32,523 nt of DNA from Cohaesibacter sp. GTDB lineage: Bacteria; Pseudomonadota; Alphaproteobacteria; Rhizobiales; Cohaesibacteraceae. Of the stretch, positions 16,309 to 25,444 are shown piece after piece. The position numbers and the translations under genes were made by a program. The stretch covers positions 1 to 32,523 of the forward strand of contig JAOXSG010000154.1 in NCBI GenBank assembly GCA_025800105.1. The letters run 5' to 3'. Each line of letters starts with the position of its first letter. The stretch's first letter is position 1. Below the pieces are notes generated by a model. It was not told the origin of the DNA, did not search any database, and saw only the letters and a list, made by a program, of their open reading frames with translations.

Positions 16309-16350
16309 GAAAGGCAGCAAACAAGCAGCATACAGGCAAACGGAACATTC

Positions 16351-17259
16351 ATGACACATTTCCCGCGTATTTTTGATCGTTCTCTTTTACAAAAGCGCCG
16401 CCAAAAAGCCTGGAAGATACATGGCAGTGAGGCCGATTTCCTGCTTGCGCATGTCAGCGACGATATGGCTGAACGGCTATCAATCGTCTTGCGAGACTTT
16501 CCCAAAGTGCTGGAATTGGGTGGCCATAGCGGATTGCTGGCACAAAAAATCATCAATCGCAGCGGAACAGAACTGATCATTCGCCAGGAGCACCAGATTG
16601 ATTATCTGACATCACCTGCGCAAAAGGTGGCAACAGGCACCAAAATTATCCCCTTGATTGGCGATGAAGAAGCCCTTCCCATTGCGCCCCAAAGCCTTGA
16701 TCTGATCCTTTCCCCTTTAAGCTTGCACTGGGTCAATGATCTGCCCGGAAGCCTCTTGCAAATCCGCAACAGTTTAAAGCCAGATGGTCTTTTTCTTGCA
16801 ACATTATTGGGCAATGAAAGCCTGAAGGAATTGCGCACCGCTTTTCTAAAAGCCGAAACAGACATCAGCCAAGGCGCAAGCCCTCATGTGGCGCCGTTTC
16901 CCGAATTAAAAGATATGGGCAGCTTGTTGCAACGCGCTGGGTTTGCCTTACCTGTGGCCGATCAGGATATGGTAACCGTGCGCTATGATACGATGTTCGC
17001 CCTTATGGCCGATTTACGGAAAATGGGAGCCGCCAATGCCCTGCAAGATCGCGCAAAAAAACCTTTGCGCCGCGATATATTGATGCGAGCCGCCGAGATT
17101 TACCAATCAGATTTTTCAGATGAAGATGGCCGGATCCGTGCCAGTTTTCAAATCTTATCCATTTCAGGATGGGCACCCCATGAAAGTCAGCAAAAACCAC
17201 TGCACCCCGGCTCAGCCAAAACGCATTTTTCCAAGGTGCTGACGGATAAATCACAATAA
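16351..17259 (+). CDS. SAM-dependent methyltransferase-like protein (NDUFAF5/BioC-related)
   Basis: 302 aa. The start FPRIFDRSLLQKRRQKAW and the following segment match the bacterial relatives of NDUFAF5, the mitochondrial complex I assembly factor that hydroxylates an arginine in NDUFS7. The class I methyltransferase fold has a motif I variant, VLELGGHSGLLA (about residues 51-62), then EALPIAPQSLDLILSPLSLHW (a block at about 108-128) and LKPDGLFLATLLGNESLKEL. The C-terminal half contains SPHVAPFPELKDMGSLLQRAGF and the family's RYDTMFALMADLRKMGAANAL region (two adjacent motifs). The middle of motif I is GGHS rather than the usual GCGT. A role in respiratory complex I assembly is inference from homology. 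Preceded by GGAAC; divergent from comF. Confidence 0.85.
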   Translation: MTHFPRIFDRSLLQKRRQKAWKIHGSEADFLLAHVSDDMAERLSIVLRDFPKVLELGGHSGLLAQKIINRSGTELIIRQEHQIDYLTSPAQKVATGTKIIPLIGDEEALPIAPQSLDLILSPLSLHWVNDLPGSLLQIRNSLKPDGLFLATLLGNESLKELRTAFLKAETDISQGASPHVAPFPELKDMGSLLQRAGFALPVADQDMVTVRYDTMFALMADLRKMGAANALQDRAKKPLRRDILMRAAEIYQSDFSDEDGRIRASFQILSISGWAPHESQQKPLHPGSAKTHFSKVLTDKSQ

Positions 17260-17308
17260 AATAAAGGAAGAAAGATCAGATTGCCCAAAAAGACACATCC
17301 GAAGCGAA

Positions 17309-17500
17309 TTATCCATTATCGCTCACAAGAGACTTGTCGACCGCTTCGCGCATCATATCAAACAAAACCGCCAAACTGTCGACCACATCTTGCATTATAG
17401 CGACGAGAACAACACCGAACACCCCAACCAAGATGCCATATTCCATAGCCGTTGCGCCGCTCTCATCCTGCCAAAATTTTTTCAAATTCAATTTACGCAT
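17309..17500 (-). CDS. Flp/Fap family type IVb pilin
   Basis: 63 aa. A short basic leader (MRKLNLKKFWQDESG) precedes the type IVb prepilin processing site: Gly followed by ATAMEY, with the required Glu at +5 and Tyr at +6. A hydrophobic helix GILVGVFGVVLVAIMQDVV follows, which would form the pilus core and the membrane anchor before assembly. After cleavage by a TadV-type peptidase the mature protein would be about 48 aa, typical of Flp. The frame extends to a TTG at 17542, but that adds non-pilin residues; ATG 17500 is preferred although its ribosome site is weak. No tad/cpa assembly genes lie near it, so it is a stand-alone pilin or pseudopilin. Confidence 0.85.
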   Translation of the reverse strand: MRKLNLKKFWQDESGATAMEYGILVGVFGVVLVAIMQDVVDSLAVLFDMMREAVDKSLVSDNG

Positions 17501-17590
17501 AGAATATTGCAGATAAACCGCAACCTTTCCCAATAATCCCAACCATAAAGCATTGGATGCAAAGACTAGGATAAATTCTTAAACAAAGAT

Positions 17591-18034
17591 CTAAACACCC
17601 AGCAAATCAATCAAAGGTGGAATAAGGGGAAGATCGGCAGGCGGCATCGGATAATCGCGCAATTGTCCGGCCCGCACCCATTTCAGCGCTTGCCCTTCGC
17701 GTGATTGCGGCACTCCTTGCCAACGCCGACAAATATAAAGCGGCATCATCAAATGAAAATCCTCATAACCATAGCTGGCAAAGGTTAAAGGCGCGAGGCA
17801 GCTTTCCCACGTCTGAATGCCCAATTCCTCTTCCAATTCGCGAATAAGAGCGGCTTCTGGTCGCTCACCAGCATCAATCTTGCCACCGGGAAATTCCCAC
17901 AATCCGGCCAGATTTTTGCCTTCCGGGCGCTGGGCAATCAAAATCCGGTTGTCCACATCCACCAAGGCCACAGCCACCACCAGCAACAAGTTCACCGGCG
18001 CAACGCTGCTTGTTTCACTCTTTTGCTCAACCAT
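17591..18034 (-). CDS. mutT: 8-oxo-dGTP diphosphatase MutT (Nudix hydrolase)
   Basis: Removes oxidised guanine nucleotides from the pool, preventing A:T to C:G mutations. 147 aa. The Nudix box is complete at about residues 50-72: GGKIDAGERPEAALIRELEEELG, shown here as its separate key parts GG-x5-E, then REL-x-EE-x-G. The start region VVAVALVDVDNRILIAQRPEGK and the WEFPGG segment are typical of MutT proper. The start ATG has only a weak AGAAGA site. It lies downstream of argJ on the same strand, a common alphaproteobacterial pairing, with a 188-bp gap that contains two hairpins. It may therefore have its own promoter. Confidence 0.93.
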   Translation of the reverse strand: MVEQKSETSSVAPVNLLLVVAVALVDVDNRILIAQRPEGKNLAGLWEFPGGKIDAGERPEAALIRELEEELGIQTWESCLAPLTFASYGYEDFHLMMPLYICRRWQGVPQSREGQALKWVRAGQLRDYPMPPADLPLIPPLIDLLGV

Positions 18035-18124
18035 CTTTTTAATCTTCTAAACAGAATGCAAACTTATAATTGAAGGCTCATTAGGCGCTTAAATAGCCCG
18101 TTATCGCGCGAAAAAGTGTGTAGG

Positions 18125-18186
18125 ATGGGCTGGTAGCCCATTCAAGCGCTCTTTTGCTGACGCCTTGCCACCCACCAACCCAAGGC
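18125..18186. other. two hairpins in the argJ-mutT gap
   Basis: A perfect 7-bp stem with a GGT loop (18125-18131 / 18135-18141), and a 6-bp stem gccttg / caaggc (18162-18167 / 18181-18186) with a 13-nt loop. On the minus strand the first is followed nine bases later by a run of five Ts (18115-18111), so it could be a weak argJ terminator. Confidence 0.4.
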
Positions 18187-18222
18187 ATAGGTGACAAAGC
18201 GAGAGCGCGGCTATTTCAGTGC

Positions 18223-19470
18223 CTAACTCCGGTAATCGCCATTGATGGTGATATATCCATGGGTCAAATCACAGGTCCAGACCGTCGCCGAGCCATCGCC
18301 AACACCAAGATCAGCGCGAATCTCAATCTCGGCATTTTTCATATAATCACTGGCCGCAGCCTCGCTGTAATCGGGATCGCGCTGGCCTTGATGCGCCAAC
18401 CGCATAGGCCCAAACCAGATCGACAATTTATCCCGATTAGCCATCTCCCCAGCTTTGCCAACCGCCATCACCACACGGCCCCAATTGGCATCTTCCCCGG
18501 CAGCTGCGGTTTTAACCAATGGACTATTGGCAATGGACAGCGCCACCCGCTTGGCCGCGTCATCGCTTTGCGCCCCTTCCACAGTGATGGAGAGAAATTT
18601 GGAAACCCCTTCCCCGTCCTTGACCACCAGTTTGGCAAGGTCTTTGAGCAAAGCTGACAAAGCCTCTGAAAAAGTCTCAAGCCGGGCATCATCAAGCTCA
18701 CAAATCTGCGCACAGCCGCGTGCCTTGGCCGCACCTGAGGCAAACGCCATCAATGTGTCAGAGGTGGAGGTATCACTATCCACCGTAATGGCATTGAAAG
18801 AGGTTTCCACATGGCGCGAGAGCAAAGCCTGCAAAACAGGCGCATCAATCGGCGCATCGGTGAAAACGAAACTCAACATGGTTGCCATATCCGGCGCAAT
18901 CATGCCCGAGCCTTTGGCAATGCCATGCAAGGTTACACCCACACCGTCAATATCAGCACTGGCTGTCGCCACTTTCAAAAAGGTATCCGTGGTCATGGTG
19001 GCGGCGGCGGCCTTATGCCAATCAACAAGGGAGCCAGCGCCCCCTTCCATCAAACGGCCCATATGCGTGGTGATGAAATCAGGATCCATCGGCTCACCAA
19101 TCACGCCTGTTGAGGCCATAAAGATCTCGGACGGGCTGCAATCGGCCAATTTGGCCGCAGCATCGGCCACAGCCTTAACAGAGCTTTCCCCATAACTGCC
19201 CGTAAATGCATTGGCATTGCCAGCATTAACCACCAGCATGCGCGCTGAGCCTTGCCCTTGATGGGCCTTGCACCAATCAACCGGAGCCGAGCAGCATTTG
19301 GATTTGGTATAAACCCCGGCAACACTGGTGCCTTCATCCATGGCAACCACCAGCAAATCATCCCGTCCCTGATATTTCATACCCATGGCAGCGCTCATGG
19401 GGCGAAACCCATCCAAAGCATCCATTTGCGGAAACTCGTCTGGGGCAAAGGGAGAGGGGTGCAGGTCCAT
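18223..19470 (-). CDS. argJ: bifunctional glutamate N-acetyltransferase / N-acetylglutamate synthase ArgJ
   Basis: Transfers acetyl from N-acetylornithine to glutamate in the cyclic arginine pathway, and in bifunctional forms also uses acetyl-CoA. 415 aa, usual length. The proenzyme cuts itself before a threonine in the segment GSGMIAPDMATMLSFVFTDA (about residues 175-194), where the Thr of ATM becomes the new N-terminal nucleophile of the beta chain. Other family motifs are VNAGNANAFTG, MASTGVIGEPM (oxyanion-hole Thr-Gly), NAITVDSDTSTSDT and NSPLVKTAAAGEDANWGR. The frame is open to 19521, but ATG 19470 has AAGGA with 8-nt spacing and begins just ahead of conserved sequence. It follows the PpiC-type isomerase gene, from which a strong terminator separates it. 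Confidence 0.96.
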   Translation of the reverse strand: MDLHPSPFAPDEFPQMDALDGFRPMSAAMGMKYQGRDDLLVVAMDEGTSVAGVYTKSKCCSAPVDWCKAHQGQGSARMLVVNAGNANAFTGSYGESSVKAVADAAAKLADCSPSEIFMASTGVIGEPMDPDFITTHMGRLMEGGAGSLVDWHKAAAATMTTDTFLKVATASADIDGVGVTLHGIAKGSGMIAPDMATMLSFVFTDAPIDAPVLQALLSRHVETSFNAITVDSDTSTSDTLMAFASGAAKARGCAQICELDDARLETFSEALSALLKDLAKLVVKDGEGVSKFLSITVEGAQSDDAAKRVALSIANSPLVKTAAAGEDANWGRVVMAVGKAGEMANRDKLSIWFGPMRLAHQGQRDPDYSEAAASDYMKNAEIEIRADLGVGDGSATVWTCDLTHGYITINGDYRS

Positions 19471-19516
19471 TACACAGATCCTTGAAAGCGAGCACTGGCA
19501 GCAAAAGCACCAGCCA

Positions 19517-19550
19517 AACAAAAAGAGAGGCTGAAAAAATCAGCCTCTCT
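19517..19550 (-). terminator. Rho-independent terminator of the PpiC-type gene
   Basis: An 11-bp perfect stem (19524-19534 with 19540-19550) with a five-base loop, followed on the minus strand by a T-rich tail (19523-19517). It lies about 90 nt after the isomerase stop and before the argJ start, so argJ should have its own promoter. Confidence 0.8.
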
Positions 19551-19640
19551 CTCTTAACTTTTCTTATCGATCAGGAAAAGCCCACTTTCAAAAAAGCCAG
19601 CTCTTTTACCGCCCAATAACAGGCGAAAGACCAATCGAGC

Positions 19641-20465
19641 CTATTTTTTGACGTCAATCTTGGCTTTGGCTTTCAAACCATTGAGAATTTCAGAGAATTT
19701 CTGCTCGGCCAGTACACGGCGGATATTGGCTTTCACCGCATCAAATTGCGGCTTTGGTGCTTCGCGCGATTCTTCGGCCAACACAACATGATAGCCAAAC
19801 TGGGTTTTAACCGGAACTTTGGTATAGGCACCTTTTTCCAGCGCAAAGGCCGCAGCTTCAAAGGCTGGCACCATTTGGCCCTTACCAAAGAAACCAAGAT
19901 CCCCACCGCGCGGACCAGAAGGACCGGTGGATTTTTTCTTGGCCAATTCAGCAAAATCGGCACCGCCATCCAGCTCTTTAATCACCTCAAGGGCCTGCTT
20001 TTCTTCCTTGAGCAGAATGTGACGCGCCTTGACTTCCTTCTCAGCTGGCTTGGAGCCAATTTCCTTGTCATAGAACGCTTTCAAATCTGCGTCGCTGATT
20101 TTCTCATCCACATTGACGCGGAAAAACTCATTGCGCAGCGCCCGGTTTTTCAAAAAGGCCATTTGCTTTTTGAACAAATCACCCTCTTGCAGCTTTTGCT
20201 TTTCTGCCGCTTCTGCCACCAATTGCAGGTCAATCAAAATCGTCATCAGCGCTTCTTTGCGCTGCTCGGCTGTCATTTGACCCAAACGGCCACCCAGCTC
20301 TTGCGCAATGAAACCAAGTTCGGTTGTGGTGATGGCACGCCCATTCACCGTTGCAACCACGCTTTCCTTGCCGCTATCCTGTGCGACAGCAGATGCTGCG
20401 CCGCCAAGCAAAACCAAACCGGTTGCAGCAGCCATTAAAGAGCGGGAGAAAAAGGTACGAACCAT
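19641..20465 (-). CDS. periplasmic peptidyl-prolyl cis-trans isomerase (PpiC/SurA-like parvulin)
   Basis: 274 aa. A signal peptide covers about residues 1-28 (FFSRSL start, MAAATGLVLLGGAASAVA hydrophobic stretch, AVAQ cleavage). A SurA-N-like helical chaperone region follows (about 35-125, VATVNGRAITTTELG and EALMTILIDLQLV). The parvulin rotamase domain (about 135-230) has the hallmark VKARHILLKEE, FAELAKKKSTGPSG, GGDLGFFGKGQMVPAFE and TQFGYHVVLAEE. It should fold secreted or outer-membrane proteins in the periplasm. The frame is open to 20555, but ATG 20465 has AGGAAA nearby and directly precedes the signal peptide. It is divergent from secA, so the export motor and an export-side foldase share a 262-bp promoter region. 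Confidence 0.92.
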   Translation of the reverse strand: MVRTFFSRSLMAAATGLVLLGGAASAVAQDSGKESVVATVNGRAITTTELGFIAQELGGRLGQMTAEQRKEALMTILIDLQLVAEAAEKQKLQEGDLFKKQMAFLKNRALRNEFFRVNVDEKISDADLKAFYDKEIGSKPAEKEVKARHILLKEEKQALEVIKELDGGADFAELAKKKSTGPSGPRGGDLGFFGKGQMVPAFEAAAFALEKGAYTKVPVKTQFGYHVVLAEESREAPKPQFDAVKANIRRVLAEQKFSEILNGLKAKAKIDVKK

Positions 20466-20671
20466 CTCTATTTTCCTATGATTGTTCACTTTCACGCGAA
20501 AAAGTCTAAAAACTGACACTATAGCTGACCTAGTTGCTTTTCTGGACGTTGACAAGGCCGGACCCCAATCTTATCTCTCAGCGCAATAGTTTCTTGCATG
20601 ATCTGTTGAAAGACACAGAACAGACCGGGACGAAGCGCCAACAAGCGGCTAGTCTTGTGTCACTTGCATAA

Positions 20672-20682
20672 GGTCACATATC
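20672..20682 (-). promoter_or_regulatory. partial copy of the shared motif, upstream of secA
   Basis: On the minus strand GATATGTGACC equals the core of the 4682-4699 motif (11 of 11). It is 45 nt before the secA start, but in the opposite orientation relative to its gene. An 11-bp match may be chance. Confidence 0.2.
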
Positions 20683-20727
20683 TGTTGCGCCAAAATGCGG
20701 CAACATCTTGAAGGAAGGGCCCTCTCA

Positions 20728-23412
20728 ATGGTCGGTCTCGGAGCCATCGCTCGTAAATTGTTTGGCACGGCAAATGATCGCCGCATCAAAGGCTATCGCC
20801 CTATCGTTGCTGCCATCAACGCACTGGAAGACGAATATTCAAAGCTCTCCGACGATGAGCTGAAAAACAAAACTGCCGAATTTCGCCAGCAATTGGCCGA
20901 CGGGACCAAATTGGACAGCCTTCTGGTCCCCGCCTTTGCCACCGTGCGCGAAGCCGCAAAACGCACCCTTGGCCAGCGCCATTATGATGTGCAGCTGATG
21001 GGCGGCATGGTGCTCAATGATGGTTCCATCTCTGAAATGCGCACAGGCGAGGGCAAAACCCTTGTGGCAACCTTAGCCGCCTATCTCAATGCGTTGCCCG
21101 GCAAAGGCGTGCATGTCGTCACTGTCAACGACTATCTGGCCAAACGCGATGGCGAATGGATGAGCCAAGTTTATGGCTTTTTGGGCATGAGCACTGGCAT
21201 CATCATTCATGGCATTGAAGATGACGAGCGCAAAGCCGCCTATGAAGCCGACATCACCTATGGCACCAACAATGAATATGGCTTTGATTATCTGCGCGAC
21301 AATATGAAATATGATCTGGACCAGATGGTCCAGCGCGGTCATCATTTCGCCATTGTCGATGAGGTCGATTCCATTCTGGTAGATGAAGCCCGAACCCCGC
21401 TGATCATTTCCGGCCCGCTGGATGACAGATCAGACATGTATAACAGCATCGATACTTTCATTCCAAAGCTGGAAGACAGCCATTTCGAAATCGATGAAAA
21501 ATCCAAATCCGCCACTTTCACCGAAGAGGGTACGGAATTTTTGGAAAATCTGCTCAAAGAAGCCGGAATGCTTCAGGGCAATTCTCTTTATGACATCGAA
21601 AATGTCACCATCGTTCACCATCTCAATCAGGGTCTGCGCGCCCATAAATTATTTGTGCGCGACAAGGATTATATCGTCAAAAATGGTCAGGTCGTCATCA
21701 TTGACGAATTTACAGGCCGCATGATGGAAGGCCGCCGCTATTCCGAAGGCCTGCATCAGGCCTTGGAAGCCAAGGAAGGCCAGCCAATCCAGCCTGAAAA
21801 CCAGACCCTTGCCTCTGTCACATTCCAGAATTATTTCCGCCTTTATGACAAGCTCTCCGGTATGACCGGCACCGCCCAGACCGAAGCCGAAGAATTGATG
21901 GACATTTACAGCCTCGAAGTTGTGGAAGTGCCAACCAATCTGAACGTTCAGCGTCTGGATGATGATGACGAGGTTTATCGCACCACCCGCGAAAAAGATC
22001 TAGCACTGGTGGATCTGATCAAGGATTGCAAAGAGCGTGGCCAGCCTGCCTTGGTCGGCACCACCTCTATTGAGCGCTCTGAGGAATTGTCCAACCTGCT
22101 CAAACAATCAAAAATTGACCATCAGGTGCTCAATGCCCGCTTCCACGAACAAGAAGCCAGCATTGTGGCACAGGCTGGCGCTCCGGGCGCGGTGACCATC
22201 GCCACCAATATGGCAGGGCGCGGCACAGACATTCAGCTGGGCGGCAATCTGGATATGCGCGTCGCAGCCGAAGTGCCCGATAATGTTGAGGGCGAAGCCC
22301 GTCAGAAAAAGATTGATGACATCAAGGCCGATATCGAAGACAAAAAACAGCAAGCCCTTGCCGCCGGTGGCCTTTATGTGATTGGCACCGAGCGCCACGA
22401 AAGCCGCCGCATCGATAATCAGCTACGCGGCCGCTCTGGCCGTCAGGGTGATCCCGGCCATTCAAAATTCTTCCTGTCTTTGGAAGATGATTTGATGCGC
22501 ATTTTCGGCTCCGAAAAAATGGACGGCATGTTGCAAAAGCTTGGCCTGAAAGAAGGCGAAGCCATTATCCATCCATGGATCAACAAGGCGCTGGAAAAAG
22601 CCCAGAAAAAGGTCGAGGCCCGCAACTTCGATATCCGTAAAAATCTGCTCAAATTCGATGACGTGATGAATGATCAGCGGAAAGTGATCTTCGATCAGCG
22701 CATTGATTTGATGAAAGATGAAGGCATTGCCGAAGTCGTCTCCGACATGCGCCATGAAATCATCGAAGATATTGTTGCCCATCATATTCCTGAAAAAGCC
22801 TATGCCGAACAATGGGACGTGGATGGCCTGCATGATGAGGTCAAAGACATTCTCAATCTTGATGTTCCGGTCAAGGACTGGGCCAAGGAAGAGGGCATTG
22901 CCGATGAGGAAATTATTGACCGTCTGAAAAAAGCCGCAGACGAACTGGCCGCCTCCAAAGCCGCCAATTTCACCCCGGATATTATGCGTCAGGTGGAAAA
23001 ATCGGTTCTGCTGCAAACTCTTGACCATCTTTGGCGCGAACATCTGGTGGCGCTTGATCACTTGCGCAATGTCATTGGCTTCCGTGGCTATGGACAGCGC
23101 GATCCGTTGCAGGAATACAAGACCGAGAGCTTTGAGCTGTTTCAGGCGCTTCTCAGCAATTTGCGCAAAATGGTCACCCAGCAATTGGCCCATGTGGTGC
23201 TGCGCACCGAGGAAGAGGCACTGGCCGAGCAACAATTGCCGGAAATGCCCGAATTTCAGGAACAGCATCTCAATCCGTTAACCGGTGAAAATGAAGTGGC
23301 TGAAGAGGATGAGGCAGCCGTGGCCGAGATGATGGGCAAAGTCCCCCGCAATGCGCCATGCCCATGCGGCTCTGGCAAAAAATTCAAACATTGCCATGGC
23401 CAATTGCGCTAA
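20728..23412 (+). CDS. secA: preprotein translocase ATPase SecA
   Basis: Motor ATPase that pushes unfolded secretory proteins through SecYEG; it works at the inner face of the cytoplasmic membrane. 894 aa, full length. The first nucleotide-binding domain has [13 protein letters not shown] (Walker A, near residue 100) and [20 protein letters not shown]. The preprotein cross-linking domain is followed by [22 protein letters not shown] and [12 protein letters not shown]. The second nucleotide-binding domain has [16 protein letters not shown] and [17 protein letters not shown]. The C-terminal tail ends in the SecB/lipid-binding zinc motif [14 protein letters not shown]. The frame extends upstream to 20695, but ATG 20728 ([13 protein letters not shown]) is the family start, with AAGGAAGGG 8 nt before. 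It ends in a strong terminator. Confidence 0.98.
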   Translation: MVGLGAIARKLFGTANDRRIKGYRPIVAAINALEDEYSKLSDDELKNKTAEFRQQLADGTKLDSLLVPAFATVREAAKRTLGQRHYDVQLMGGMVLNDGSISEMRTGEGKTLVATLAAYLNALPGKGVHVVTVNDYLAKRDGEWMSQVYGFLGMSTGIIIHGIEDDERKAAYEADITYGTNNEYGFDYLRDNMKYDLDQMVQRGHHFAIVDEVDSILVDEARTPLIISGPLDDRSDMYNSIDTFIPKLEDSHFEIDEKSKSATFTEEGTEFLENLLKEAGMLQGNSLYDIENVTIVHHLNQGLRAHKLFVRDKDYIVKNGQVVIIDEFTGRMMEGRRYSEGLHQALEAKEGQPIQPENQTLASVTFQNYFRLYDKLSGMTGTAQTEAEELMDIYSLEVVEVPTNLNVQRLDDDDEVYRTTREKDLALVDLIKDCKERGQPALVGTTSIERSEELSNLLKQSKIDHQVLNARFHEQEASIVAQAGAPGAVTIATNMAGRGTDIQLGGNLDMRVAAEVPDNVEGEARQKKIDDIKADIEDKKQQALAAGGLYVIGTERHESRRIDNQLRGRSGRQGDPGHSKFFLSLEDDLMRIFGSEKMDGMLQKLGLKEGEAIIHPWINKALEKAQKKVEARNFDIRKNLLKFDDVMNDQRKVIFDQRIDLMKDEGIAEVVSDMRHEIIEDIVAHHIPEKAYAEQWDVDGLHDEVKDILNLDVPVKDWAKEEGIADEEIIDRLKKAADELAASKAANFTPDIMRQVEKSVLLQTLDHLWREHLVALDHLRNVIGFRGYGQRDPLQEYKTESFELFQALLSNLRKMVTQQLAHVVLRTEEEALAEQQLPEMPEFQEQHLNPLTGENEVAEEDEAAVAEMMGKVPRNAPCPCGSGKKFKHCHGQLR

Positions 23413-23435
23413 ACACACTGAATAAAACAAAAGAC

Positions 23436-23476
23436 AAAACCCGGTCCCGAACAGTTCGAGGCCGGGTTTTCTTTTT
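23436..23476 (+). terminator. Rho-independent terminator of secA
   Basis: A 9-bp stem (23436-23444 with 23462-23470) containing a small inner CGAA / TTCG hairpin, followed by TTTTCTTTTT. It lies 24 nt after the secA stop. Confidence 0.85.
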
Positions 23477-23551
23477 AAAAGACACAAAAACCGGCTCAGG
23501 AAAACGAAAACAATCTTTCCTGCGCAAGCTTGATGCAATTTATGAGATGGC

Positions 23552-23604
23552 AGACTGAGTTTACAAAGATAGCGGTTGGCCATGCACCTCACTCAGTCTA
23601 GACT
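23552..23604 (+). promoter_or_regulatory. inverted repeat and candidate promoter of the SLC13 permease gene
   Basis: A perfect 9-bp inverted repeat, agactgagt (23552-23560) and actcagtct (23591-23599), separated by 30 bp. TTGGCC (23576-23581) lies between the arms, and TAGACT (23599-23604) follows 17 nt later, overlapping the right arm. A dyad overlapping a promoter is compatible with an operator. Confidence 0.35.
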
Positions 23605-23640
23605 GGCTTAATTGCTTATCATTTTGAGTCTGTTTTTTTC

Positions 23641-25425
23641 ATGTCCAGTCTGACCACCGATCAAATCGCCCTTTTCTCGCTCTTTGGCATTGTCTTTGCC
23701 ATGCTGCTTTGGGGGCGGGTGCGCTATGATCTGGTGGCTTTTGGCGCGCTGGTGATCGCCATCATGGCTGGCCTTGTGCCAAAAGAGCAGGCTTTTTCAG
23801 GTTTTGCCCATCCCGCCACAATGATTGTGGCGCTGGTGCTGATCATCTCACGCGGGCTGGTGCTCTCTGGGGCGGTCGACAAAATCACCGCCCTTGTGGT
23901 GGATAAGGACCGCTCGGTGCAAAGCCATGTCTCGATCATTGGCGCAGCTGGCGGGGCCATGTCCGCCATCATGAACAATGTCGCCGCCCTTGCCCTTCTC
24001 ATGCCCGTTGATATTCAGGCGGCCCAAAAATCCAAACGCAGCCCCGCTCTCACCCTGATGCCACTGGCCTTTGCTACCATTTTGGGGGGCATGATCACAT
24101 TGATCGGCACCCCGCCCAACATCATCATTGCCGCCTTTCGCGAAAAAGCGCTGGGCGAGCCCTTCGCCATGTTTGATTTTGCCCCCGTGGGGCTGGTGGC
24201 CTCCCTTGTGGGCATTGCTTTCATCGCGCTGATTGGCTGGCGGCTGATCCCCAACAGCACCAATCGAAAGGATGGCGAAGACAGTCTGTTTGATATCGGC
24301 AAATATATTGCCGAAGTGGTGGTGTTAGACGACAGCCCCACCAAAGACAAACGGGTGGAAGAGCTGGACCCGCTGGCAGAAGAGCATGACATTGCCATTT
24401 TGGGCATCATCCGCAATGGTCGCCGCTTGGCTGGCAATGGCCGCCTGACCGAATTGCGCCACAAGGATATTCTGGTGCTAGAAGCAGCCCCAGACTCCAT
24501 CGACAAATTTGTCGGCGCAGCAAAACTTGGATATGAGCGCAAAACAACCGAAACTCCAGCCGCTGGCAAAGGCATGCAGCTGATGGAATGTGTGGTGCCC
24601 GATGATGCCCGCATCACGGGCCGCTCAGCTATGGAGCTGCGCCTGCTTGGCCGCAAAAATGTCACCCTGCTTGGCATTGCACGGCAAGGAAAGCGCGTTT
24701 ATCAGCGCGTACGCAAGGAAAAAATCCAGCCCGGCGATGTTTTGTTGCTACTGGGGCGCTCCAGCCAGATTGGCGATGTGGTGAAATGGTTGGGCTGTTT
24801 ACCACTGGCAAACCGTGGCCTGACCCTCACCCAGCATGGCCGCGCAGGCCTTGCCGCAAGTCTCTTTGCCTTGGCCATTCTTGCCGCCAGCCTCAATCTT
24901 ATTTACCTGCCCATTGCCCTGGCAGGCGTGGTTGCGCTTTATGCATTATTGTCCATTGTGCCAGCGCGCGATATTTACGGCGCTGTCGAATGGCCCGTTG
25001 TGGTGCTGCTTGGCTCCATGCTGCCTCTGGGCGCCGCGCTGGAGCAATCGGGCGGCACAGAGCTGATTGCCCAATCCATTGTCACGCTCACTGAAGGTTT
25101 CTCACCGCTGATGGTCCTGACCATCCTGATGGTGGTCACCATGAGCCTGTCAGACATTCTCAACAACACCGCCACAGCGGTTGTTGCCGCTCCCATTGCG
25201 CTGGACATTGCCAACAAGCTCAATGTCAATCCAGACGCTTTTTTAATGGCCGTGGCCGTCGCTGCCTCTTGCGCCTTTCTCACCCCCATCGGGCACAAAA
25301 ACAACACCCTGATCATGGGGCCAGGGGGCTATAAATTTGGCGATTACTGGCGCATGGGCCTGCCGCTGGAATTGCTGATCATTGCTATCTCTGTGCCTGC
25401 ATTGGCCTTTTTCTGGCCGCTCTGA
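23641..25425 (+). CDS. SLC13-family permease with two RCK-C (TrkA-C) domains
   Basis: 594 aa inner-membrane transporter. About five or six hydrophobic helices occupy residues 8-195, including the family signature MNNVAALALLMPV and LIGTPPNIIIAAFRE. A soluble insert of about 200 residues (210-390) contains two TrkA-C domains, recognisable in GRLTELRHKDILVLEA and KIQPGDVLLLLGRSSQIGDVV. The second membrane half (400-594) repeats the signature as LNNTATAVVAAPIAL and TPIGHKNNTLIMGPGGYKFGDY. This layout is known in anion/sulfate or dicarboxylate symporters of the DASS/ArsB superfamily; the substrate cannot be told from sequence. The ATG follows a T run and has no clear Shine-Dalgarno site. It lies 228 bp after secA behind the terminator and is convergent with chaC, 19 bp away. 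Confidence 0.9.
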   Translation: MSSLTTDQIALFSLFGIVFAMLLWGRVRYDLVAFGALVIAIMAGLVPKEQAFSGFAHPATMIVALVLIISRGLVLSGAVDKITALVVDKDRSVQSHVSIIGAAGGAMSAIMNNVAALALLMPVDIQAAQKSKRSPALTLMPLAFATILGGMITLIGTPPNIIIAAFREKALGEPFAMFDFAPVGLVASLVGIAFIALIGWRLIPNSTNRKDGEDSLFDIGKYIAEVVVLDDSPTKDKRVEELDPLAEEHDIAILGIIRNGRRLAGNGRLTELRHKDILVLEAAPDSIDKFVGAAKLGYERKTTETPAAGKGMQLMECVVPDDARITGRSAMELRLLGRKNVTLLGIARQGKRVYQRVRKEKIQPGDVLLLLGRSSQIGDVVKWLGCLPLANRGLTLTQHGRAGLAASLFALAILAASLNLIYLPIALAGVVALYALLSIVPARDIYGAVEWPVVVLLGSMLPLGAALEQSGGTELIAQSIVTLTEGFSPLMVLTILMVVTMSLSDILNNTATAVVAAPIALDIANKLNVNPDAFLMAVAVAASCAFLTPIGHKNNTLIMGPGGYKFGDYWRMGLPLELLIIAISVPALAFFWPL

Positions 25426-25444
25426 AGGCGAAAAATTCTGAGAA

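Noticed and set aside
18455..19195. 246-aa frame antisense to argJ
   Set aside because: Ala/Ser/Thr-rich shadow of argJ without a ribosome site.
22462..23268. 268-aa frame antisense to secA
   Set aside because: Phe/His-rich shadow of a highly conserved gene; no start signal or domain.
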